This document shows, piece by piece, positions 25,321 through 32,842 of a stretch of 64,000 bases of DNA. The DNA is from an uncultured Lachnospiraceae bacterium (GTDB lineage Bacteria > Bacillota > Clostridia > Lachnospirales > Lachnospiraceae): contig CALGVA010000003.1 of the NCBI GenBank assembly GCA_937920345.1, forward strand, positions 1 through 64,000, in the 5' to 3' direction. The position numbers and the translations under genes are program-made. A model generated the notes under the pieces. The model was not told the DNA's origin. It saw only the letters and a list, made by a program, of their open reading frames with translations, and made no database searches. Each line of letters starts with the position of its first letter. The stretch's first letter is position 1.

Positions 25321-26397
25321 TCAGCCCTCCTTTCCCGTTTCTTTATGAAATGCAGTCTGGACGATCAGGAACAGAATGGCAATTCCACAAGCGGAGCACA
25401 GATAGTAAACAGGATTTGTGACAGACATACCAAAGCAGGCATTTTTAAGCCCCATATACACATGATAGAAAGGATGCCAGTCTATCCATGCCATTTTCAC
25501 AGAAGTATTTGCCGACAAAAATACAGGTGCTGCTGCAAAAACGGCAATTATCAGATAGGCAAGGCTGAACTGCCTGAAATCCTTCAGCAGCATGGCACAG
25601 CCAAATCCCGTAAGTGACATAATCAGCGACAAAATTGTGGTCTGTATCAATACGTCAGGCAAAATATCGGCTGCGACGTGAAATCCTACATTTAATATCA
25701 TCATCAATGCCGCAAAAATTAGATCAGATAACAGAAAAACCGTTATTTTTGATGCGATGAATAAGCTCTTATTGAATGGAAGAACTGCATGGACACGGAT
25801 AACCCCCATTTGTTTTTCTTTGAATAATAATGAGGCGATCCCCAAAAAACCGACTGCAGTGATTTCTATAAACAATAATTCACAAGACATTTCTTTTCGT
25901 TGTTTTAGTTCCGGTGTATTTGTACCTACTGTCCCGGCCGTGTACTGATTGTCCTGACTAAGAAGTGACAATGCATAATCAGCCCTGTGATGATCAGCCT
26001 TTTCACTGCCAAAATAAAAAACAATATCCGGCATACCGGAACTGACATCTATTCCGACACCATTCGTATCCATAGAAAGAGCCGCATTTAATTCTTCTAA
26101 CGATGTTACCGGATAAATCAGTTCAGATATTTGCTGCTGTGTTCCCTGCGGATCAAACAGATATACGTTGTATAGTTCAGCACTCATAAAATTGACATAG
26201 CCAAAGTTAATAAACAACGTATAAAGAATCAGTGAACAAAAAGCAACAAGGAAAAATTTTCCGGCTGACATCATTTGGCAGTCTTTTTTTAATAAAGCGC
26301 AGAAATTTCCCCGGTTCGACTGCGTCTTACTGGTATTTCTCGTCAAACAGCTATTCATGCAGGCATGATTGCTGCTTTCCTCGTTATGATTCCACAT
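25321..26397 (-). CDS. ABC-2 type transporter permease
   Basis: 358 aa with the same arrangement as the neighbouring permease: membrane segment after an unusually polar N-terminus of about 45 residues, an extracytoplasmic domain of about 130 residues, then five to six membrane segments. Start ATG 26397 shares one base with the ATPase stop codon (TGATG), with GGAAGGGGG upstream, so translation is coupled. A later in-frame ATG (about residue 42, MMSAGKFF) would give a more usual N-terminus; I keep the coupled start. It probably forms a heteromeric channel with the 337-aa protein. Confidence 0.8.
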   Translation of the reverse strand: MWNHNEESSNHACMNSCLTRNTSKTQSNRGNFCALLKKDCQMMSAGKFFLVAFCSLILYTLFINFGYVNFMSAELYNVYLFDPQGTQQQISELIYPVTSLEELNAALSMDTNGVGIDVSSGMPDIVFYFGSEKADHHRADYALSLLSQDNQYTAGTVGTNTPELKQRKEMSCELLFIEITAVGFLGIASLLFKEKQMGVIRVHAVLPFNKSLFIASKITVFLLSDLIFAALMMILNVGFHVAADILPDVLIQTTILSLIMSLTGFGCAMLLKDFRQFSLAYLIIAVFAAAPVFLSANTSVKMAWIDWHPFYHVYMGLKNACFGMSVTNPVYYLCSACGIAILFLIVQTAFHKETGKEG

Positions 26398-27245
26398 CAG
26401 GACAGCCCCCTTCCTGTATACCGGACAAACATATCCTCCAAAGTTGGTTCTTCTGAATGGATACTGACAATTTCATCATGCCGGAAAGGAATGCCTTTTT
26501 CTAATTCCGGAATTTCTATTGTTTTTTCCTCTCGCCTTCCCTGATACAGGTAATCTATCTGTACACGGTGATTACTGTTTTGTTCCTTTAATCTTTTCGG
26601 CGTGTCCAGTGCAACAATATTCCCGTTTGTAATAAAAGCTACCCTGTCACATAATAAATCTGCGTCCAGCATATTATGTGTGGTTAAAAATACTGTGGTA
26701 CCCTTCTTTCGCTCTTCTTCTATAATCCTGCGGAACAGAATCGCGCCGGAAGGGTCCAGCCCACTGGTTGGCTCATCCAAAAATAACAGTTCAGGACTGC
26801 TGATCAGCGCCCTTGCCATACTGACCCGCTGCCGCATACCTTTTGAGTAGGAAGAAACAGGCTTTTTCATAAAATCAACCTTAAACTCCAGCTTTTCTAA
26901 AATCTCCCCGATATCTCTACGCTGCTCCTCAGGATAAAAAGAGGAAAAATATTTCAGATTATCAACTGCGCTTAAATTTGCATACAAATAAGGAAATTCA
27001 AACAAAACACCGATCTTTTTAAAAAAATCCTGTGTATGCACTATAGAAAGATCCCGTCCGAACACTGACACATAACCGCCATGACCTTTCAAAATTCCAG
27101 TGAGAATTTTTTGTGTTGTTGATTTTCCGGAACCGTTTGGCCCCAGAAATCCAAAGATTTCCCCATCCCCTACCGTAAAACTTAAGCCCTGTAATGCCTG
27201 CTTATCCTTTCCGTATGAAAAAGTCAGATTTTTAACTTCAATCAT
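26397..27245 (-). CDS. ABC transporter ATP-binding protein
   Basis: 282-aa nucleotide-binding subunit. Walker A GPNGSGKST, Q-loop region GVLFEFPYLY, signature SYSKGMRQRVSMA, Walker B LLFLDEPTSG and the switch His in LTTHNM, followed by a C-terminal extension of about 70 residues. It powers the two permeases encoded immediately downstream. Its start overlaps the stop of the 50-residue membrane-peptide gene by 4 bp. The kinase/regulator pair just upstream is the likely controller. Confidence 0.92.
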   Translation of the reverse strand: MIEVKNLTFSYGKDKQALQGLSFTVGDGEIFGFLGPNGSGKSTTQKILTGILKGHGGYVSVFGRDLSIVHTQDFFKKIGVLFEFPYLYANLSAVDNLKYFSSFYPEEQRRDIGEILEKLEFKVDFMKKPVSSYSKGMRQRVSMARALISSPELLFLDEPTSGLDPSGAILFRRIIEEERKKGTTVFLTTHNMLDADLLCDRVAFITNGNIVALDTPKRLKEQNSNHRVQIDYLYQGRREEKTIEIPELEKGIPFRHDEIVSIHSEEPTLEDMFVRYTGRGLS

Positions 27246-27394
27246 TCGTCATCACCCCACTTTCCCCGCCTGATGTCTTTCTGTTCCTGCAGGCGTTTAT
27301 TCCACCATTTCATAAATTTTATCTTGAAAGGAACAGAAATTACCAACACTGCTGCAATGACAAACCACCAGTACCACTGGATTCCTAAAAACAT
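27242..27394 (-). CDS. Small single-pass membrane peptide, first gene of the ABC operon
   Basis: 50 aa: one Trp-rich membrane segment (YWWFVIAAVLVISVPFKI) and a basic cytoplasmic tail (KFMKWWNKRLQEQKDIRRGKW) ending in Asp-Asp-Glu. ATG 27394 has a strong ribosome-binding site (AAGGAGG, 8 nt). The stop overlaps the ATPase start by 4 bp, which argues it is really translated with the transporter. A longer frame to 27454 has no such site. Function unknown; small accessory subunits of this kind can stabilise or regulate ABC complexes, which is only an inference here. Confidence 0.7.
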   Translation of the reverse strand: MFLGIQWYWWFVIAAVLVISVPFKIKFMKWWNKRLQEQKDIRRGKWGDDE

Positions 27395-27553
27395 ATACCT
27401 TTCCTCCTTGTCAGTTAGTAAAGTTTTCCTTGCGCCTACCGCATGTCGCAACACGACTGCATTTCTATGGGAATAAAATAGAAAATTGAAATGAAATTGA
27501 AGTGTGTTCTCTGTGAAATTGAGGTGAAAAAAAGTAATTTGCTTCGCAACCTC

Positions 27554-27594
27554 AAAAAGCGGCTTTCCTTTTACATCTGAAGGAATAGCCGCTT
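27554..27594 (-). terminator. Terminator after the histidine kinase gene
   Basis: Stem AAGCGGCTATTCCTT / AAGGAAAGCCGCTT (one bulge) and a T run on the minus strand, 11 bp after the kinase stop. It separates the two-component operon from the ABC operon, which must have its own promoter in 27395-27553. Confidence 0.85.
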
Positions 27595-27604
27595 ATCAAA
27601 AAAA

Positions 27605-28675
27605 CTATTTTATGATTGGAATGGAGAAGAAAAACCGGACGCCGTCTGATATGTTTTCTGCTCCATATTCTAAATTTTGCATGGATAAAATTTGTGCGAC
27701 AATCGCAAGGCCTAATCCCGAACCGCTATACTTTGTATTCTTGTCACGGTAAAACTTTTCCCAGATCTTAGGTAGTTTTTCCGGCGGTATGGAAGCACCT
27801 TGATTATAAACGGAGAAGTGGAGCATATCTCCCTGTTCGACTAATGATAATCGTAAAATTCCTTTTGGCGTTACATTCTTTTTCGCGTTAACAATCAAAT
27901 TATCTAAGACCTGCTCCATACGCTGTTTATCTGTATAAACAAAAACTTTATCTTCCGGAAGCTCGTACTGTAATGCAAGATCGGTCTCCGGCATATCAAT
28001 CAATAACCGGCCTGCTATCGTTTCGACAAATTCTACAAAATCAAAGCGTTCCGGCATCAACGAAGCTGCCCCGTTTTCCAATGCTGACAAATCTAACAAG
28101 TTCTCGATCAGCATACTCATTCTTTCCGTTTCGGAAATGATGATCTCAGAATATTTCTGTCTTTTCCTGTCATCTGTTTCGTCCTGGATTCCCTCCGCAT
28201 AAGCACGGATCACACCTATAGGCGTCTTCATTTCATGGGAAAGGTGGTCTGTTAATTCTTTTCTTTCCCGAAGCAGTTTTCTTTCCTGCTCTACATCTTT
28301 TTCAAGCCGGCTATTTGCTTGTTCCAGTTTTTCAAGCGTTACCTGCAGATTCTCGGACATTTTATTGAGATTGTCTGCAAGCTCTCCAAATTCGTCCTTT
28401 GACGTTATCCTGCAAGGCATGGAAAAGTCTAACCTCGCCGCCCTGTGCGCCATCTCACATATTTTGCAGATTGGAGTTGAAATAAATCGTCCTAATAAAT
28501 AATCTATGACTACGATCAGCAAAACAACAAAGATTACCCATAGCAGAAAAGAAATCTCCTCTTCCAAAGGTAACCGTGTTGAAACAAGATATGAAACCAT
28601 TAAAGCGATACCCGCGATCTTTGAAATCATGATTATTTTTTTCCGTACCGTGCGGATTGAAAATTGTTCTTTCAT
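27605..28675 (-). CDS. Two-component sensor histidine kinase
   Basis: 356 aa. Two close membrane segments (about 12-33 and 38-62) with almost no extracellular loop, so it is an intramembrane-sensing type. A HAMP-like linker (about 62-115) follows, then the HisKA box LTDHLSHEMKTPIGV (His near 147), an N box with NLIVNAKKN, and the G box GSGLGLAIV. Kinases of this architecture often sense transporter or cell-envelope stress. ATG 28675 follows GGAGG. It is downstream of its response regulator (177-bp gap) and upstream of an ABC-2 exporter. Confidence 0.9.
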   Translation of the reverse strand: MKEQFSIRTVRKKIIMISKIAGIALMVSYLVSTRLPLEEEISFLLWVIFVVLLIVVIDYLLGRFISTPICKICEMAHRAARLDFSMPCRITSKDEFGELADNLNKMSENLQVTLEKLEQANSRLEKDVEQERKLLRERKELTDHLSHEMKTPIGVIRAYAEGIQDETDDRKRQKYSEIIISETERMSMLIENLLDLSALENGAASLMPERFDFVEFVETIAGRLLIDMPETDLALQYELPEDKVFVYTDKQRMEQVLDNLIVNAKKNVTPKGILRLSLVEQGDMLHFSVYNQGASIPPEKLPKIWEKFYRDKNTKYSGSGLGLAIVAQILSMQNLEYGAENISDGVRFFFSIPIIK

Positions 28676-28719
28676 TTTTCCTCCATTCTGAAACATTTTA
28701 CGTTGAGGAGGCGGGCAAA

Positions 28720-28785
28720 ATGTCAGATTTTGCTACCATCATGGAAGTTATGACACTTCGGCACAAGTCAGGACTACCGGCTTAG
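28720..28785 (+). CDS. Possible 21-residue ORF on the opposite strand
   Basis: A GAGGAGG site lies 8 nt before an ATG. The ORF reads MSDFATIMEVMTLRHKSGLPA and stops within a CCGGC-TTA-GCCGG hairpin. It sits in the gap between regulator and kinase genes, antisense to their transcript. I recognise no homologue; it may be the start of a lost gene. Confidence 0.25.
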   Translation: MSDFATIMEVMTLRHKSGLPA

Positions 28786-28852
28786 CCGGCAGCCTGCTCT
28801 TTTTGTCTGTGACACAATTCCTGGTTGAATAAATTGCTGCCGGGCACTTTAT

Positions 28853-29545
28853 TCAACCTTTTACCTCAAATTTATACCCGGAACGAATCAGCGTTACAAT
28901 AGATTTCCCCTCACTGCCCAGCTTTTGCCGCAATGTTTTGATATGTGTGTCTACCGTTCGTGTATTCCCCTCAAAATCATATCCCCAAATGCGGTTTAAC
29001 AGTTGTTCGCGTGAAAATACTTGTCCGGAATTAGACATAAAGAAATGCAGCAGTTCATATTCTTTATGGGTCAGCGTAATTTCTGTATCGTCTAAGAACA
29101 CTTTATGTGCGGTAGTGCTTATTGCTATTTTCCCCGCACAAATCATTTTTCTCTGTGTGTCGCTTTCCGAATCTGTGGAAGCTGCAGAAGTACGGCGCAA
29201 CAGGGCATTTGCCTTTGCAAGCAGTATTTTCGGGCTAAACGGTTTTGTCATATAATCATCGGCACCATATTCATAGCCTTTCAATTTATCTTCTTCATCA
29301 CTTTTAGCGGTCAGCATGATAATTGGCAGACTGCTCATTTCCCTTGCTGTTTTGCATACAGAAAAACCATCAAGATGCGGCATCATAATATCCAGCACCA
29401 TCAGATCCACAGGATTATTTTTCATTAACATCAGGGCATCTACACCGTCATCTGCAGTAAAACAGGTATGACCTCCTCTGCGCATATATTCAGAGATTAT
29501 GTCCTGCATGTTCTTTTCATCTTCTACAATTAAAATATTTGCCAT
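28853..29545 (-). CDS. OmpR/PhoB-family response regulator
   Basis: 230 aa. The receiver domain starts MANILIVEDEKNMQD with the phospho-acceptor in LMVLDIMMPHLDG. The C-terminal winged-helix DNA-binding domain has HKEYELLHFFMSN, SREQLLNRIWGYDFEGNTRTVDTH and IRSGYKFEV. Start ATG 29545 is preceded by AAGGGTGA. The frame stays open to 29743, but that upstream part is a foreign fragment, listed separately. It pairs with the histidine kinase encoded next and probably controls the ABC operon. Confidence 0.93.
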   Translation of the reverse strand: MANILIVEDEKNMQDIISEYMRRGGHTCFTADDGVDALMLMKNNPVDLMVLDIMMPHLDGFSVCKTAREMSSLPIIMLTAKSDEEDKLKGYEYGADDYMTKPFSPKILLAKANALLRRTSAASTDSESDTQRKMICAGKIAISTTAHKVFLDDTEITLTHKEYELLHFFMSNSGQVFSREQLLNRIWGYDFEGNTRTVDTHIKTLRQKLGSEGKSIVTLIRSGYKFEVKG

Positions 29546-29743
29546 GAAATCACCCTTTTCTCTAATATCTATCCATTCAATCTTCAGCTTAAGCTTTACC
29601 GCCTCATCTTCGCTAATGTCATATCTCTTGACCAATTCTTCCAAAAAGCACTGCAATGCTACCATTCCCTGATAATGATATCCCTGCCAACTCGATATAG
29701 CATTTCTTCGTGCATTATATAACGATTCACATAATTCATTCAT
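29546..29743 (-). pseudogene. N-terminal fragment of a nuclease-like gene, open in frame with the response regulator
   Basis: Reads MNELCESLYNARRNAISSW, QGYHYQGMVALQCFLEEL and then KLKLKIEWI before running into the response-regulator start. The pattern RRNA.SSW.GY.YQG..AL is reminiscent of the start of DUF4297/Cap4-type dsDNA-nuclease domains of defence proteins. That is from memory of the family and not proven. Only about 60 residues remain, so it is a truncated gene start left by a deletion. Confidence 0.45.
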
Positions 29744-29842
29744 TTGCTAATTTAGACCCTTCTTCATTTGTCGCTTTGTTATATATTGCTTTAAAAAAGC
29801 GATTTTTCATTTCGAATTAATATTCGGACTCTGCGCACACTC

Positions 29843-30946
29843 CTAATCCCTTAGCTGTTGCTCAATTTCCGCAATAGTTGGTAAGGAACTCTTAAAATCT
29901 GCCGGATATACTTTCGACAACTCAAACTCAGATATTCCAATCGGTTCACCGGCAGATTCCACTGCATACTGCGCTAAAACTTCATCCTTCTCCTTGCAAA
30001 TAATTAACCCGATTGTAGGATTCTCCTGCTCTGTCTTTAGAATATGATTTACAGCAACTACATAAGTACCAACCTGTCCTATATCTGTTGGTTTAAATTT
30101 CTCAGTCTTAATCTCAATTACAACATAACAATGCAAACGTATATTATAAAACAACAAATCTACAAACTGCTCTGTCTTACCTACCTCCAATCTATATTCG
30201 CGTCCAACGAAGGCAAAACCGTTACCCAACTCCAATAAAAATTTCACAATATTATCCGTTAAAGCATCTTTCAATTCTTTCTCGTTATAACCTTCTGTCA
30301 TTGTAAGAAAATCAAAATTATAGGGATCTTTTGTCAATTCATTAGCCAAATCCCCCTGTGCCACAGGAAGCTGTTTATTAAAATTCGTAATTGCTTTTCC
30401 CTGTCGTTCAAACAAATCTGTATCAAGCCAGTTCAGCAAAACTGCCCTTGACCAATTGTTTTCAATGGTCTTTCTTACATAAAAGAGTGCTTTTTCCGGA
30501 TTCCCCTTGCATTTGTCAATAATATATCTGTGATGTCCCCAGGGAATAGAACATAATTCATCCACAACCTGTGGACTGATTTCATCATTGTCCAATTTTG
30601 CCACAACTTGTGGCAAAATTTCATCGTCATCCATTTGTGCCACAGCTTGTGGCAAAATTTTACTATACATTTGATAAAATTGAGTCATATATCTGAGATT
30701 TCTTGGCGAAAAGCTTTTTTGATCCGGCATTGCGGAAATCAAGTCCTTACTCAGGCTGTCGTAAAACTTACTTCCCCATCTGCTCTCTGCATGCATGTCA
30801 ACCATATCTTTTCCCAAAAGCCAATAGAAACGCAGCATTTCCTGATTCACTTTCGTTGCTGCTTTTACCTGCATACTCTTGAATCTTGCTCCTACACTTT
30901 GTATCCACTCTGCATATTCTTCATCTATTTTAATCAACTGACTCAT
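29843..30946 (-). CDS. DUF1016/YhcG-family PDDEXK nuclease-like protein
   Basis: 367 aa. The N-terminal domain (about 1-110, with YWLLGKDMV and SFSPRNLRYM) is the DUF1016 N-terminal region. The C-terminal half is the PD-(D/E)XK part: LGNGFAFVGREYRL, FVDLLFYN, then CYVVIEIKTEKFKP, where D, ExK form the catalytic triad. Between them lies an unusual array of 13-residue repeats (LPQAVAQMDDDE and variants) before PWGHHRYII. Family members occur in mobile and defence contexts and in association with restriction systems. The role here is not established. It is a single gene in an AT-richer accessory stretch, ending 99 bp before the nuclease fragment. Confidence 0.88.
   Translation of the reverse strand: MSQLIKIDEEYAEWIQSVGARFKSMQVKAATKVNQEMLRFYWLLGKDMVDMHAESRWGSKFYDSLSKDLISAMPDQKSFSPRNLRYMTQFYQMYSKILPQAVAQMDDDEILPQVVAKLDNDEISPQVVDELCSIPWGHHRYIIDKCKGNPEKALFYVRKTIENNWSRAVLLNWLDTDLFERQGKAITNFNKQLPVAQGDLANELTKDPYNFDFLTMTEGYNEKELKDALTDNIVKFLLELGNGFAFVGREYRLEVGKTEQFVDLLFYNIRLHCYVVIEIKTEKFKPTDIGQVGTYVVAVNHILKTEQENPTIGLIICKEKDEVLAQYAVESAGEPIGISEFELSKVYPADFKSSLPTIAEIEQQLRD
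30562..30660. repeat. 39-bp in-frame minisatellite inside the DUF1016 gene
   Basis: About 2.5 units of 39 bp (starting at 30562, 30601 and 30640), each opening with the palindrome CCACAACTTGTGG or a close variant. The units encode 13-residue repeats and preserve the reading frame. The 30601 and 30640 copies are almost identical, which indicates recent expansion. Confidence 0.85.
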
Positions 30947-31000
30947 TTTATATTACTCCGCCTAAAAATATAATTATTTAAACTGTAATAACTTAATCCA

Positions 31001-31041
31001 TATAAGGATCGAATCATACAATATAAGATTCAATCCTTATA
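31001..31041. promoter_or_regulatory. Inverted repeat upstream of the DUF1016 gene
   Basis: TATAAGGAT-C-GAATC pairs with GATTC-A-ATCCTTATA around an 11-nt loop, 55 bp upstream of the ATG at 30946. It could be an operator or a transcript-level hairpin. No T run makes it a clear terminator. Confidence 0.45.
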
Positions 31042-31440
31042 TCAATTAGCATTAAGGCTCACCTATAGTTTCTAATTTTTTTATCTACCTAAAATACTCC
31101 AAACCAAAAGAATTCTACAATTATAATAGTATATCATATTGAGACTCAAAAGTAAATTGTGAGATTCCTTATACAATTCTAAAAAGCAAATCCTTTCATA
31201 TTCTGCTCAAACATCTCAAATTTCGCAGCTCCGACTTTTCCGCGATATTGAAAATACTATCCAGATTTGGAGACTCCATTTCTACCACCGCTCACTTTTT
31301 TGTGGATTTAATTTTCTTTCCCCTCTTCTTCTCCTCGAGCCACACGGGAAAATCCGCATAATCACTATCTTTTAGATATATGCTTTACGCATATACTTTT
31401 AATTATTATAATATTTACATACAAAAAATATATACTAACC
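31042..31440. other. AT-rich intergenic stretch without a recognisable gene
   Basis: No ORF with a ribosome-binding site. Two short minus-strand stretches look like eroded coding sequence (VGAAKFEMFEQNMKGFAF ending near 31180, and SDYADFPVWLEEKK ending near 31300). A TATATGC-TTTAC-GCATATA inverted repeat lies at 31377-31395. It is probably a degraded part of the accessory island. Confidence 0.4.
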
Positions 31441-31474
31441 AGTTATATCTTTTTTGTATAACTATCCTTATAAT
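31441..31474 (+). promoter_or_regulatory. Inverted repeat and -10 box upstream of the HTH protein gene
   Basis: AGTTATA (31441-31447) and TATAACT (31457-31463) form a perfect inverted repeat with a 9-nt spacer, just upstream of TATAAT (31469-31474), which lies 20 bp before the ATG. There is no good -35 hexamer. The arrangement fits an operator bound by the downstream HTH protein or another regulator. Confidence 0.45.
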
Positions 31475-31494
31475 GGTCTCAAAGGAGATAACTT

Positions 31495-32763
31495 ATGTTT
31501 AAAACAGATAACACAAAGATTGGTAAACACCTGGCTGATTTGATTAAAAATAGTGAATACCAAAGTGACCGCCAGTTTGGAATCGCATATCTCGAGTTAC
31601 GTTACAACGAAGTAAATCCCGCCCCCGACGATATCCAGAATATGCAGAATCGCATCTGCCAGATTAAAAAAGGAAATAAAGGCATTCAGATAGAAGATCT
31701 TCCTATTTTTTCTGAGCTCCTGGGTGTATCCATTGAAGAAATCCTCAGTGCAGGTACCGCACTTGCACCTGTGATAAACAGAAAGACAAATTATTCGATT
31801 GCTTTCTCAAAAGACTCTTCCGAATGGGAATCATACATTAACAGAGACGATAAGCTTATACTGAATCCTGATGAATATGACAAAACAGCCATTGATTATG
31901 CCCTTGAAGCAGGGAACTACCCTTTCCTTAAGTATCTTATGAATAAAGGTTATATATGGTTTGTCGGGGATGATCAAAAAGAATACTATTCAGGCTTTGG
32001 TGCAGGAACCTCGATCAAGAGAAGAGAAATAGGCTTTCATGATCCCTTGGAATATCGAATGAAAATGCAGGATGATCTCCGCTTTAAAATGATTGCTCTT
32101 GCTATCAGAGAGAAAGACTTTGGGATGCTGGATAAGCTGCACGCCAGAGAGCTTCCACTCCTTTACACTATAACTCCTATACTACATAGAACTCTAGGAG
32201 ATATGCCGCTTCCCTTTTCTCCTAATGTTAAGCAAATGATTGAAAGCATAGCTGCCAGTGAGAATACCGCGATATCCTATTTCTTTGATGCGTTTGAAAC
32301 AGAAACTGAACGCAACGCGTTACGAAACACCTTTGTATTTCCTTATGCCGGACTTGTTCTTGATGCTTTAATAACCGGAAAAAGAAGTGCAGAAAGCAAA
32401 CGATTTCTGCAGAAGGCTATTGAACATAATATGAGGGTTCAGAAGAATCTTCAGAAACTTATAGACAAAAGCAAGGCAGGCTGTAAGGAACTAAACAGCG
32501 GCGTTCCGCATACAAAAAATTACGATAATGCATATTGCAGCCGCGAAGCATGGCGTGAATACTATTTCTACCCTGATACAGGCTTTGTAGCTTACTACAT
32601 GCCTTCCTTTCTCAAGAATGCTACTGGATTTATTACAAACGTCATAAATGTAACTGCTTCATCCAATGACACTGAAATACAGTTTCTTATTGATGAACTA
32701 AGAAAAACCTACAACAACTTTATCAGGCATTTCGAAAAAAAGGTCCGGTTGGGAGAACGATGA
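31495..32763 (+). CDS. Unrecognised protein with N-terminal HTH-like domain and ankyrin-like segment
   Basis: 422 aa, no family identified. Residues about 1-85 look like a divergent Cro/C1-type helix-turn-helix (DRQFGIAYLEL, NRICQIKKGNKGI, LPIFSELLGVSIEEIL). Residues about 120-160 contain one ankyrin-like unit (KTAIDYALEAGNYPFLKYLMNKGY). The remainder is mostly helical and soluble, with Tyr-rich segments (WREYYFYPDTGFVAYYMP) and no membrane segment or signal peptide. ATG 31495 has AAAGGAG 7 nt upstream. It stands alone on the plus strand beside a nuclease-like gene, with its own terminator. A sensor-regulator or an immunity-type function is possible but not shown. Confidence 0.75.
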   Translation: MFKTDNTKIGKHLADLIKNSEYQSDRQFGIAYLELRYNEVNPAPDDIQNMQNRICQIKKGNKGIQIEDLPIFSELLGVSIEEILSAGTALAPVINRKTNYSIAFSKDSSEWESYINRDDKLILNPDEYDKTAIDYALEAGNYPFLKYLMNKGYIWFVGDDQKEYYSGFGAGTSIKRREIGFHDPLEYRMKMQDDLRFKMIALAIREKDFGMLDKLHARELPLLYTITPILHRTLGDMPLPFSPNVKQMIESIAASENTAISYFFDAFETETERNALRNTFVFPYAGLVLDALITGKRSAESKRFLQKAIEHNMRVQKNLQKLIDKSKAGCKELNSGVPHTKNYDNAYCSREAWREYYFYPDTGFVAYYMPSFLKNATGFITNVINVTASSNDTEIQFLIDELRKTYNNFIRHFEKKVRLGER

Positions 32764-32780
32764 TAATGCCTGCTAAAGCA

Positions 32781-32807
32781 ACGAGCCAGGAACTCCTGGC
32801 TCGTTTC
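32781..32807. terminator. Bidirectional hairpin terminator
   Basis: Perfect 10-bp stem ACGAGCCAGG/CCTGGCTCGT with AACT loop, between the convergent HTH protein gene and rsgA. T runs are short on both strands (TTT), so efficiency may be moderate. Confidence 0.75.
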
Positions 32808-32842
32808 CGCAGCAAAATACTGCTTCCCATAAAACCTTATAT

